A stretch of 34,193 nt of DNA from positions 1 to 34,193 of the forward strand of contig LRSR01000591.1 in assembly GCA_001579985.1 (NCBI GenBank), in the 5' to 3' direction. The stretch comes from Hypsibius dujardini (taxonomy: Eukaryota > Tardigrada > Eutardigrada > Parachela > Hypsibiidae). The notes beneath the pieces were generated by a model. It saw only the letters and a program-made list of their open reading frames with translations, was not told the origin of the DNA and did no database searches. Shown in pieces: positions 1 to 10,185 of this stretch; the first letter of the stretch is position 1, and each line of letters begins with the position of its first letter. The position numbers and the translations under genes are program-made.

Positions 1-2
1 CG

Positions 3-3000
3 TACCTCTACGCAGCGTGGCCGTTGCAGGTGCTGTGTTTTGTTTTAGTAATGATTTTGAATACAACTAAATTAAACCATATTTTTAATCGGTGGCAAGA
101 CTGAATAAAATATCCTTTAATTCGATCAAACAATCAATCGCGGATAGGTAGTTACGTTCCCTTTGTTCAATCAGAAAATCAATGGACGACTTCACTAGTA
201 TATTTCACGGAAAAATCAAAGCCTGGCTTAGCTTCAAAGTAAGGGATGACTATTCTTATTTAAAATTACTTGCGTATGTGGCAAACGAATTGAAATATAA
301 ATACAATATTGACTCGATTACTGACTTTAAATAAAATATAAAATATCCTGACTTTGATTACAGACTTTATATCAAAGGAAAACACGTATTAATTAAAAAG
401 AGAAGCCGTTTTGGCTATTTTATATAACCTTTTGAAAACATTTAAACAAGACAATTGTAGGCACTGGTTATGAATTCGCATGCGATGATTGCGGTCAACC
501 GCGTCTGGGCGATGGTCCATCCAATTTCCTACCGCAACAAGCACTCCATCAAAACCGCCCTCTTGGCATGTGCTGCTGTGTGGATCGGCATTCACGCAAT
601 ATTCAGTCCTATGGTGATCCATGACCGTAAGTCACCAATTATTACGCGTAGCGAATTAAATTAAGTTACTGAATTCACGGGAGAATTAGTGGTGGACGCA
701 CATCAGTTAGAGCAAATTAATTTAACAAGACATCAATTGTCACTTACCAGTATTTCTCGCAGATCACAAAGGAACTTTTGTGGCGACTTGAAATGATTTT
801 CAAAAGGGGGATTTCAAAAGGTCTCCATTTTGTTTTACCTTAATTAGTTTACTATTATTGATGATTTATAAAATGTGTTTCACTGACAAGTCTCCAAGAG
901 CTATTTCTATAACGAAATGTCAAAGTTAAGAAAACGCTAGAATATTCCGTTTGCCTTGATTTTCATTTTAAGGACAATTGATTGAAATGCACTAAACATA
1001 ATTGTTTTGACAATTTATTATTCAAAATAGCATTCGGAATATGGGCGTTAACCAAATATTTTTAGAATTGAAGGGGGCCGAGCTGTGGGTGGTTTTGAAG
1101 AAGGGCCAAAAATTTTTGTGAAGCTTTCCGAAACTGGCATTAAGCTCAGCCCCCTGATGTCGGAAAACATATTTATGCATATCGATTCCCATTTTAATTT
1201 GGATGGCTTATCGTCGAAACAATGATATTAAGTGCATCTCCATGAAAGTCCCATGAATTTTTTACAGCGAAAATCAAGGAAAGCGTAATATTTCATTGTT
1301 TCCGAACTTTGAAATTTCGTCAAAGATTTGGCGATAAATGACATTTTAGAAATCTTCCTTATTGTTGAAATAACTGGAAACTTTTCAAAATTTCCCATTT
1401 GAAAAGGAACCTTTGTCAGATTCAGAGAATTTCCTGCTTTTGGACGGCCAGCTTATTATCATCAGTCGAGTTTCATTTGTTTCGTTTGACAGGTCTTTAT
1501 TATCGTCCACCAGTTAAGACAGCTGGCTGCAGTGTGGTCACCGACAAGCAAATCGGCTACTGCGCGGTCCTGGAGTACTTCATCTGGCAGGGCCAGCTCA
1601 TCATGACTATCGCCGTTCCCATCATCTTCTTCGCTCGTCGCTCCCACCGACGGAGTCGCTATGGAAATCGTATGGCTGCCGCTGTGGCGCCTCTTCAACC
1701 GGCAATCATAGATGTTAGAGACATGCAGGCCCGTGAAGAAAAACTGCAGGCCATCCAAGGTAACTCAATGTAACAACTTGTTTTAATATTTACTCATGTA
1801 AATCACAAGTAAGTTATGAGCACGTTTAAAATTTAACATTTAAGTTACAATATTATTAAAATTTACATTTTAGTCATGATTGATTTTAACTAAATCAGTA
1901 TAATTTTAGTCCACTTCTCTCCCTTCTGCGATGGAAGGCTGTATCCCACTTGGTAACGCCTTTTATAGGGAATTACACAGGAACAGATGAGGTCCAATTG
2001 ATACTCGCATAGAACAATCTAAAAGATTGTAGGGGATTTATGTAACAGCAGAGCAATGACGTATACACAATCCCATGTGAGACTGAGACATGCCGTCCTC
2101 GGCTGCCTGATCGATAAGAAAAAGGGCGAGCGTTGACTGATGGCGACCTTGACCTTTCGTGTGTGTATTGTATGTGCGCCAGGGATCCCCGATCAGCGTG
2201 TATCCGATCAGCCAGAATCTCACTTCAGGCAAGCTCCACATCCTTCCATTGAGCACCACTCAATTCGAACATGAATTCACCCTGGGCCAGTTCAGCCGTT
2301 CTCAAGACGGGCCGATCACCTCTACCATTAGATCTGACTTGATTTCCACCCCGCTTGCTGAGAGTGTATCCATATGTGGTGTTACTTTGCTGCGTGTCGT
2401 CTATCCTTAAATGATCCGCTGACAGAGAACTGATGAACAAATGAACAGATTTCAGTCGAGCCATCACTGACGATGGCTGTCGCCTTCAACATCGGCCCAA
2501 TCAAGGACGAGAAGTCGGTGAGAATATTTGGGGTTACATATAAAAGGATACACCAATAGGGATGGTCATTTTCAGTTGTGTGCAAATAACACACCAATAG
2601 GCTGTCTATTTAAATACTACTACTATAAAATAATACTAAATATGGCCAAAATAGGGGACTGGGAAGGGGAGGAAAACTTGTAGTCTAAGCCCATTTTTCC
2701 AACCCCAGCCTAACCCTCAGGGGTCCTGGTTCTGACCTGTTAGGATCGAAAATACACCTAATCCTATCCTAATACAAAATATTCACGTTATGAAAAGGTG
2801 CACCAATGGCTGGGAATCCGTCCCCCAATGGCCTTGCCAGCGGCTCTATTGAGGTGGTAAGTATTCCACATCAAGCCGAGACGTCAAATAACAATGCAAC
2901 GGATATGGCAGCTGGGAAGCAAAAGCAGGGACGGGGTTCGTCTAAAGGTCTGCTGCTGCTGGTCCTCTTGACGATCAGTGCCAATATTTGCTGGTCACCC

Positions 3001-3183
3001 AGTAACTTTTACTTCACCTGGATCCTGTATCAGCCCATCGACAATCCGGTGTTTTACTTCGTGCAGTACACGTTGTTCGCCGTGCAGACCACCATCGACT
3101 CTATTATGATCACACTGGCGTTTCCCAATCTGCGCGCCGCACTGAAGCGTTTCTGGACATGTCAGGCGCCTTTGCCAGCCTAA
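3..3183 (+). CDS. Rhodopsin-like (class A) GPCR, 3' part, multi-exon
   Basis: Seven-transmembrane receptor, cut by the left edge. Exons with matching phases are 461-626 (TM3 end, ICL2, TM4; NRVWAMVHPISYR replaces DRY), 1493-1759 (ECL2 with a Cys, TM5) and 2456-2517 (ICL3). The last exon ends at the stop 3181-3183 and holds TM6 with ICWSP (CWxP motif), TM7 and the helix-8 start FPNLRAALKRFW. The 626/1493 junction is phase 1 and reads on as HDRLYYRPPV. For the last exon the best phase-compatible acceptor is 2852-2853, but it is not certain. Positions 3-47 read YLYAAWPLQVLCFVL, a plausible ECL1/TM3 start with a phase-0 donor at 48. However, its Cys is only 17 residues before the Arg of the NR motif, not the usual 25, so this junction is doubtful. 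TM7 has DSIMI where NPxxY is expected. The ligand is unknown; the family call is firm, the subfamily is not. Confidence 0.75.
755..1410. mobile_element. Diverged copy of a foldback (hairpin) element, copy A
   Basis: This intron of the first GPCR gene resembles the foldback element at 13141-13744. Shared landmarks are GATGATTTATAAAAT near 860, a GGGGGCCGAGCT / AGCTCAGCCCCC pair around 1075-1155 flanking the centre, a block around ATCGATTCC (about 1180) and CGAAAATCAAGGAAA (about 1268). The two halves are partly complementary, for example TTTCAAAAGGGGGATTT near 800 against the region near 1385. Ends are approximate because the copy is decayed. No coding capacity is seen. Confidence 0.55.
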
Positions 3184-3638
3184 TTAAATGGTAGACGAGG
3201 GGACTACTTAGCGCACGAAATCTTCTGACAACTGAGTGGCTCACTGCAATGTTAAGTCCAGGCAATGTCGATGACGAGATTTCGCACACTTTCTTCACTG
3301 CTTTTCGCACAAACACAAATTTTTGTCCATTTGAATTGCAATTTAGTTACAATACGCGCCATGTACAAGGAGGCGGTGAGATTGTTTAGATCGGTTCGCC
3401 TCCACCACTTATGAAAAACTAAACGATATATTATCAAGTTGTTTATGGCTAGTTACTGGCAAACGATACGATCGTTTGAAAGCCCGAGAAGGGCTGCTGT
3501 AATTATAAAATTATATCATGACAAAAAGCAAAAGCTGTACCAGACGAATGTCCAGAAGGGCCGAAACAGGAAACCAGTGATAGCTGAACGGAGCGATCAG
3601 CCGGCCAACCGACAGACAGATGGACAGTTTGTCTGTCC

Positions 3639-3697
<59 letters not shown>

Positions 3698-4605
3698 ATT
3701 CTGTCTATCTGTTTGTCTGCTTGTCTGTCTGTCAGTCAGTCTGTTTGTGCGTCCGTCCGTATTTCATCTGTTTCCCAAACTAAGCACTCGATTTTCACTG
3801 CTTATCTCATTTGCTCAATTCTGCCCATTCGCTTGGCGCATATGCATAAGCTTTCCTTTACTAGCACTGATCTCAAAACAAAATGATCCAAAACACAAAT
3901 TAGCATTGGCCATTGCAACGAAAAACAATTGTTATACAATGGATCAGTCTGCCCCTCGCTTTTCATCAAAGCGGATAATCCTGAGACATTGTGACGGTGG
4001 AGTGATTATGTGGTCTGAACCTTGCGGTAGTCCACCATGCAGGATGCCCACGCGTTTCATAGCCAACAGCTATAACAATAATACGATAAGAATGACGAAA
4101 AAATAAACTACAGTAGAATCGTTCATGAATGCGTTAATATTTCATTGGTTGCTTCTAGTGAGACGACCTGTTCTCTCTTCGAGAACCCGGAAGTCATGTT
4201 GACCTTACAACACACGATAACTACGAGTACTGCTTTTCGGAATTAATACTTGCACAACAAGTTGAGAGAAGCCGAGATTGCAAGCCGATGAAAAGGAACT
4301 GAATGAGAAGCTAAAAAACGAAGCGAGAAGTCGAGTCTCGAACCGAGCCTCAAGACTCATCCTTATCGTTCAGACAGGACAACAATCTAAACAAGCGCAT
4401 TCTTCACTTGACACTGAAACATCACTCTCACAAGACAAGAACGAAAACTACAGCATGAGAATTACAGTACGAGTACATGTGAGCAATATGTGGCAAATGA
4501 GAATCAACCTTGAAATATTGACCGGCAAATCACAACAAATACGAACGTCACAATAGCATTAGAAAATGTAGGATTTATCTCTCCGAACAAATATAATCTT
4601 CTTAC
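3184..4605. other. Intergenic spacer between GPCR and ACE-like pseudogene
   Basis: Apart from the TCTG array at 3611-3765 I see no gene here. Open frames across the array are repeat artefacts. The minus strand was searched for the missing C-terminal ACE exons and none was recognised. An AATAAA at 4101-4106 could be a plus-strand polyadenylation signal but lies 900 bp beyond the GPCR stop. Confidence 0.5.
3611..3765. repeat. (TCTG)n tetranucleotide array
   Basis: Near-perfect TCTG units run from about 3640 to 3698, with degenerate flanks (GACAGACAGA on the left, GTCCGTCCGT on the right). Confidence 0.95.
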
Positions 4606-5538
4606 GCATAATCCCACCATCCTTGACTGAGCCAATCAGTTCCAAGTTTGCCCGAAAAGACATCGTAGCGTTAGCAATCCATAATGTAGGCAAACGGCAG
4701 AAACACCAGCTTGTCTAACGCCGCCGCAAATCGGTAATTCAGATGGGACTCTGAAGCATAGAAATAACATTTTGAAGGACCATAATTCATTTGAGAAGCT
4801 TCAAGGCTAATCAGTCATCTCTGTCATTTGTGATGTTTTTCAAGAGGCCGAAGTACGCCAAATGAGAGGGTGTGCCAATACTCAAAGCAAATGTGTCTCC
4901 AACTAAAGGGGAAGGTACAAATAATCACCTACGTAGATGTTGACGCAATGTGGTTTCTGATTTCAGGCTGATTAGAGAGTGGCTGCCCACCTGCTTGAAA
5001 AAAACCGGCAATGGCGCCACTTCGGAAAGGGACCAACTGATTGGCGTACTGTAGATGATACTGCACGTGTTTCATTTCACTGAACAGTAAAGCAATTATT
5101 AGGCTGTCGAATTTGGTTCCGAACAACATCCTTCTCTGGCACTTACTGGTGAATGGTCAGGAAGTCCGACATGCCAACTGTTGCGCACATTTTAATCCTG
5201 ACAGCATTTCGTGCTGATGCATAGTTGCAAAAGGCAGAAACGAATTACCAAAGAGCAAAATTACTTACCTCACGCCACCCGGACGGTAGAAATCCCAGGA
5301 GCTGGCCGAGCAGAAGACGTCGCGACCGTCGGTGGGTTTGACAAACTGAGATTTCTCCCAGAACTCAGACGGCATGGAAATCCAACCCAAATCAATCTGG
5401 AACTGCTCGGAGAGACGGAACATCTGGCCGACCGTGTAGTTTTGAGCCTTCATCTCAGCGGTCACATCCAGGAGAGGCTTAGACGGGAACAGCTGGTGAA
5501 TGGCGGCATGTCAATCCAGGTGAGGGACCACATATCAC
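4606..5538 (-). pseudogene. Angiotensin-converting-enzyme-like peptidase (M2 family), decayed
   Basis: Minus-strand exons are 5538-5269, 5197-5147, 5079-4991, 4902-about 4814 and 4750-4606, with introns of 66-71 nt where both ends are clear. The first reads GDMWSLTW (ACE GNMWAQ), then FWEKSQFVKPTDGRDVF and SASSWDFY. The next two join as TIHH + EMKHVQY: the split codon CA|T restores the zinc motif HEMKH. Then come VGDTFALSIGTPSHL and ALDKLVFLPF, all colinear with ACE. Lesions: about one base is missing near 5492 (PPFT/LFPSKP changes frame); the expected donor after NDRDD is absent and TGA follows at 4811-4813; an in-frame TAA sits at 4671-4673 inside the MDKYRW segment; no C-terminal exons are seen. 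The third zinc ligand (GFHEA) is FFQA, Glu to Gln. Intact, the family is a secreted or membrane zinc dipeptidyl-carboxypeptidase. Confidence 0.85.
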
Positions 5539-5693
5539 CTAAAATTTATGGATTTCTCTCTAAATAGACAAAAATAGTTTTTTAAAATTGTGGTCACTAG
5601 CGTTTTTTGCTAGTACTGGGAGCTAACTAAGGATCCAGCTGATTGAATTTATCCAGCTGGTTAAACGCAAAGGTATAAGCAAAATATATCATG

Positions 5694-6476
5694 GTGAGGG
5701 CTATGCTCACAACTCTACACAACCTTTCGCTATGCTCACAACCCACACAACCTTTTTAATTATCAATTTCTATGTACGCAACCTTTTTTGCCAAATGTTG
5801 CCATGAAGTTTTGAACATCAAAAGAAATATTTGACCCAACATAATAGCTTATATTTTTTTGCTGTAGGCTATATAAAATTTATAGATCATTATAAATCTT
5901 AATGTACAAATAAATGTACTGATAAAATGTATAAGTTTTTTGTAAGATCTTATAAGTGCTTTTAATTTGTATTACCGGGCCCTAAAAATTATTATAAATT
6001 TTCATCAGGAAAAGATGATCGGTAGTCAATTGGCACGGGAACTGAACAAAAAGAGTTCATCAAACTGCTACCACTGAATGTTGTTTTCAGGTTTGACCAA
6101 TAGGAAAAATGCTTGGGTACTGACCGTCGATTATCATTACTCTTTCACGGGAAACGAGTTCTCACGTTATAACCCCTGTATACCTTCTAGTAAATAAAGA
6201 CCCTTCTTCTGACCACTGTTGCAACCAAAAGTATATACAAAAAAATTCTCCAGAAAAGGTTGTGTACATAGCTAAAGGTTGTGTTCAGCAATTAGCGAAA
6301 GGTTGTGTACATAGCTAAAGGTCGTGTTCAGCAATAAGCGAAAGGTTGTGTATATAGCTAAAGGTCGTGTTCAGCAATAAGCGAAAGGTTGTGTACATAG
6401 CAATTGATAACAAAAAGGTTGTGTGGGTTGTGAGCATAGAAAAAGTTTGTATAAGGTTGTGGGCATAGTTTTCTCC
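5694..6476. mobile_element. Non-autonomous element with roughly 90-bp terminal inverted repeats
   Basis: The left end (5694-5790) and right end (6386-6476) are inverted repeats. TATGCTCACAACCCACACAA near 5730 is matched exactly by its reverse complement near 6420. The similarity runs outward to GGTGAGGGCTATGCTCAC / GGAGAAAACTATGCCCAC and inward through TATCAATT and CTATGTAC. Each arm is built from sub-repeats of the CTATG..CACAACCTTT type. There is no coding capacity. It lies between the clear ACE-like exons and the probable upstream ACE remnant. No target duplication could be assigned. Confidence 0.7.
6255..6410. repeat. 43-bp tandem repeat, about 3.5 copies
   Basis: Copies begin at 6255, 6298, 6341 and 6384, exactly 43 bp apart, each starting AAAGGTTGTG and ending near TCAGCAATAAGCG. 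The array abuts the right inverted repeat of the surrounding element and is made of the same motif. Confidence 0.9.
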
Positions 6477-7119
6477 AAACGAATTCCTTTTCCGGATATG
6501 TATCGTCGTAAAATTAATTGGCAGCGGGGATGTATGTAAACGATTTCAAAAGACCTTTCTTTAAACTTGATTTTCAAGGATGAGAATTATCGTAAACCAT
6601 ACCTTCAAGTCGATACCCTGCCCCTTTTCGGGACGTCACACGGACTTCGGGATAAGAGTTAAGGTTATGTATTGCTCCGAAGACTCTAATACTGTTCCTC
6701 TGTTCCTATATAGTAACTTCATAACTCCAATTCCAGTATGGCCTACAGTACGCTTTGACCTGACAGGACTAGTGTTTTTATAAAGTAACTCCATTACTCC
6801 AACTGGAGCATAACCCTCGGTACCTTGCGTCTGATCTTGTAGCAGCTTACATACAATGTCTACAAAGTGTATCATAACTAGCCACTAGATTTTTTTAAAA
6901 GCCTTGTGTCATCGTTCTCCAAGTCTCTCCCCTATGTATCACCACTGTTCAGTTTTTCATTTTTAAAAAAACTATTAGTTAGTTTGGAGTATTATTTTTT
7001 ACTCGACGAACCTATTGATACCTGAATAGGTAGCATATCTTAAAACTGATGGAAGCATAACAGTTCCCTTTCCAGAGTGGAATAATTTGCTTGTCAAACA
7101 AGAAGCATTTTTAACTTAC
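6477..7119. other. Non-coding spacer
   Basis: I see no convincing gene or repeat here. Short open frames on both strands lack domains and splice support. The similar stretches around 6705-6740 and 6775-6810 (AGTAACTCCATTACTCCAA type) look like a small local duplication. Confidence 0.4.
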
Positions 7120-7503
7120 GCTTCGTGCGGTACTGTTCAATGGTGTTTTAGCCCTTGCGATTGGCAGAGTGAAAAAATAAATCGACTGTGAAACTGTCCT
7201 TCCAGTCTTTATTGAACTGTTCATCGCACACTGACCTACAGCGTATACAGAGCGGGTCGTTTAAGCGCTCGCGGTTCGCGTCACCGAGCCAGCGCAACCG
7301 AAAGTCATATTTGGCAAAGGTCTCGTAAAGCCGATCACGGACTCGGAGGCAAGAGGCGTGTGCGGGTGAAAACGTTTGGCTGGGTTGCTGGGTCCGAAAA
7401 AACGACAAACTCGGTTACTTTCCCTACTTTTTAGATCGCCGAAGTCGCCGGCCGCTGTTAAATAGCTAAAAATGATAAAAACACAAAATATTATGGCATT
7501 CAT
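7120..7503 (-). pseudogene. Probable upstream remnant of the ACE-like gene, with signal-peptide start
   Basis: An ATG at 7503-7501 opens MNAIIFCVFIIFSYLTAA, a good signal peptide, followed by GDFGDLK. In another frame, around 7340-7280, LYETFAKYDFRLRWLGD resembles the ACE segment written generally as LYxxxHxYVRxRLRxxYGD. That segment normally lies shortly before the GNMW exon, found here at 5538. The stretch ends at a good donor, GTAAGT (7119-7114), but its reading frame is closed by a TAA before that. In intact ACE about 200 residues separate the signal peptide from this segment; here there are about 55 codons. Either the N-terminal half is deleted, or two unrelated pieces lie together. The family assignment is tentative. 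Confidence 0.4.
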
Positions 7504-7821
7504 CAGATTGAATGTATTTTGACCACCTGCAAAAAAGTTTGGTTTGATTAAATCAATAGTGCGTGGCCAGTGGTCAAACAAGGTCTCGAAAGTTTTGCTG
7601 AAAAACGACTATGATCGGTTCCTACAGGAGCTTATTAACTGATTTATTGATTTGCGAATCATATGTAGTGCCAAATGCCAATCAAAGTCGGTTTCTCATT
7701 CCAGCTCAAAGTTTTCTAGAATCTCATCCAATGGATAGTGGTCAAGAAAAAAAACGAAATTTTTACCAAGTCATCCAAAAAATTAATAATTATTTTTCTT
7801 AGTTAAATAAAACTACGACAG

Positions 7822-8398
7822 GAAAAAATGTCTTTGACACCGAACTCGTGTCGGATCTGGTACCAGGCGTTAACGGGTTAATTCGCCGGTTCCTGCATTT
7901 ATCTATAGGTATTGGTGTATTGGTGCGGTTCGCGATCATCTACATCCCGCAGCTCATCATCTTCCTTTCCTATTACCTGTTTCTCGTCATACTGTGGCGT
8001 CGTCACAAACGTCGCCAATGGTCTCAAGTCATCTCTGTGACAACATCCAAGCCTCCTCCGGCAAATTAACTACTAACGCGATACCCATCGGCAGATCCCC
8101 AAAACAATCTCGCAACAAACTGCGAATGGTGCTGTGGTTTGTCAGCTTGCAGCTGCCCTGCTGGGTTCCCGCAACGATCGCCACATTGCTGGTGGTTTCA
8201 ACGACTGGACGCCGGTTGCCTTTCGTCGTAGAAATTTTCTAAATCAGCGAGCTTTTACCGGGAATTCAGCTACTGGTTGATCCTGTGGTGTATCTGTTGT
8301 TTTTGAAGGATGTCCGTCGAGAAGTTGCCGTGCAAGTTAGACTGGCCTATCGTGTACTCCAGTTTGTGGTGTCGCATAGGTCCGCACCGGTTGATTAA
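7822..8398 (+). pseudogene. Rhodopsin-like GPCR, TM5-TM7, broken
   Basis: The first part (about 7822-8000) reads through an extracellular loop into TM5, IYIPQLIIFLSYYLFLVILW, ending RRHKRRQW. The sequence then has to shift frame within about 8005-8066 to continue through a Ser/Thr-rich loop to QSRNKLRM and TM6 (LPCWVPATIATLLVV, a CWxP motif). In the same frame a TAA at 8240-8242 interrupts the loop before TM7, which continues as LLVDPVVYLLFLKDVRREV (DPxxY form of NPxxY) to a stop at 8396-8398. No exons for TM1-TM4 were found upstream. One frameshift plus one nonsense codon make this a pseudogene, unless an assembly error or a tiny intron explains them. Confidence 0.75.
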
Positions 8399-9046
8399 TT
8401 GATGCATGGATTTTCCACAAGCTGCAAAATGTTGTCATGCCCTCGCTCCCAATACTAATATAATTAATATGATGATGATATGATATGATGATATAATATA
8501 CTAAATGATTTAGTCATTCTTAAAAATACGTAGGATTGTGTTTAGTTCCGATACAATAAATTTAATGAAAAGGGGGTATCGTAGTCATCTCAGATTTTCT
8601 GCTAAGTATTACCACCAATGACCAGGGGACTACGGGAGATCTGGCGCACAACCGTCAGCTCCGTTGGACCCTTCTGGAACCCATAAAATGTCCAATCAGC
8701 AACACCGCAAGAACCCAGGCCTCAAAAAATTGAATAGTCACCACGAGATGTTTTTCCGGCTGAGAGTTGTGTTGGGTCACGCTCAACCGGCTTGATGACC
8801 CGGATCATGCACTCAAGTGACTCAACATTAATCATTACCGTTCTCATCATAGTCAGGTCAGTCAAACTCATTCTACTTGTTATGTCTTCTTTATCTATTC
8901 ACTCTTACTGACTTCTCTACTAAGACATACTTATTTTTGCCATTCTTGCATTTTTAGTGTGCATGGCTGTAATTCTGACTGTTTTAGTGCTGCCGAGCCC
9001 TAGTTCGAATCCAAATTTTAGCTGTTTTTTGGATTTGAGTTCACTT
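8399..9046. other. Non-coding spacer
   Basis: AT-rich sequence with a degenerate TGATGATATGA stretch around 8465-8500. No gene is supported here. Confidence 0.4.
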
Positions 9047-9188
9047 GTATGTCTGTGTCTGTGTCTGTGTCTGTGTCTGTGTCTGTGTCTGTGTCTGTGT
9101 CTGTGTCTGTGTCTTTTTCTGTGTCTGTGTCTTTGTCTGTGTCTGTGTCTGTGTATGTGTCTGTGTCTGTGTCTGTGTCTGTGTCTGT
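9047..9188. repeat. (TGTGTC)n hexanucleotide microsatellite
   Basis: About 23 units of TGTGTC with single-base variants (TTTTTC, TTTGTC, TATGTC). Open frames through it are artefacts. Confidence 0.95.
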
Positions 9189-9918
9189 TTTTATCTTTGA
9201 GCTCGGCTACCCAATCAGATATTTGGAAGACAACAATGGGCCGAGTTGCCCTTAACAGGATAGAAATCTAGAAGGCCTTCGCCCATCGAGAGGCATCTGA
9301 ACACCCAGACTTCCTATCACAGTGAACGGGGGTATCGTTTGGTGTGCCATATTTAAAGGAAGAGTGTTGCTGAAAATGTCCAAAGTTCTCTGAAACATTG
9401 CCTGAATGGCTCCTTAACCGGAAATTACTCATTTGCACCCCCCCCCCGTTGGCGGGCAAAGGTAAGGACAAGCGCTGCTTTCATGTGGGATTGTAGGACA
9501 ACTGAAACGTGCAATGATGGTGCCTGTTAAGGCCTGAATATATTAAAAAATGACAGCTTTGCTGTTTGAAAGTCTAAATCGTGATTCTAGTAGCTGATCA
9601 GGTTTGATTTTCCGGGGTTTTTTTTTCAAATCGCAACCTTTTTACATGCAGTTATTTAATAAAGGTGCTGATATTTTTTTGTTTTAATTGTTAGTCATTA
9701 TATCTTGCATTTAATTTTTCTGTCTACCATGCCGTGACGCGGATGAACCTCCAATGCCGACCATCTCTCGTCAAGCATCATGAAGTCAAACCGAGGGCTG
9801 TGTATAAGATGATAATCTAACCAAGCCTGTTGCTGTTTTCGCCTTCTCTCGACGGCTTAGCTTTTTACGTTTCCGGTGGACGTGGACTGGACCCAGCGCA
9901 TAGTCGCTTCCGGTAAAT

Positions 9919-10143
9919 GTGATGTCGAAGGCGGCTGTTTCAGGGCTTGTTCCATTTCTGCAAGGTGCGGCGCCCTCAACGGGGTTCGCGCCAATGTTGG
10001 AGGTCAGGGTTTTGATGGACGATATGCTACAGAGTCGAATGCCGCACCCAAATCCCGCGAAAGTATATATAATCGCTTTCATCATACCGCGGAAACGTTT
10101 TCACAACTTTTTCGGTGCTGAATTGTTTCTGAAAGTCTTGTAA
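9919..10143 (+). pseudogene. Possible GPCR TM7/helix-8 fragment
   Basis: An open frame on the plus strand ends MLQSRMPHPNPAKVYIIAF then IIPRKRFHNFF, which resembles TM7 plus helix 8 of a class A receptor. The motif is NPAKVY, one residue longer than NPxxY. A possible acceptor (CTGTTTCAG) lies at 9935-9943. No other receptor segments are adjacent. It would be a third GPCR piece on the same strand, but it may be a chance frame. Confidence 0.25.
10064..10072 (+). promoter_or_regulatory. Possible TATA box of the LDLa/LRR gene
   Basis: TATATATAA lies 114 bp before the ATG at 10186. It is the only TATA-like element in a usable position. It also falls inside the possible GPCR fragment, so it may be accidental. 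Confidence 0.3.
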
Positions 10144-10185
10144 TCTAGCCTGGCTTTATTATTAACTCACCTAATATAAAACATT

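Noticed and set aside
3747-4106. 119-codon plus-strand frame
   Set aside because: Starts in the TCTG array, has no domain and no splice support.
8600-8760. Minus-strand stretch reading QISRSPLVIGGN, reminiscent of a glycoside hydrolase motif
   Set aside because: Too short, with frame changes on both sides and no supporting motif; similarity may be chance.
9000-9012. tRNA B-box-like sequence TAGTTCGAATCC
   Set aside because: No A box, acceptor stem or anticodon arm could be folded around it.
8957-9271. Cys/Leu- and Ser/Val-repeat frames
   Set aside because: Produced by the TGTGTC microsatellite.
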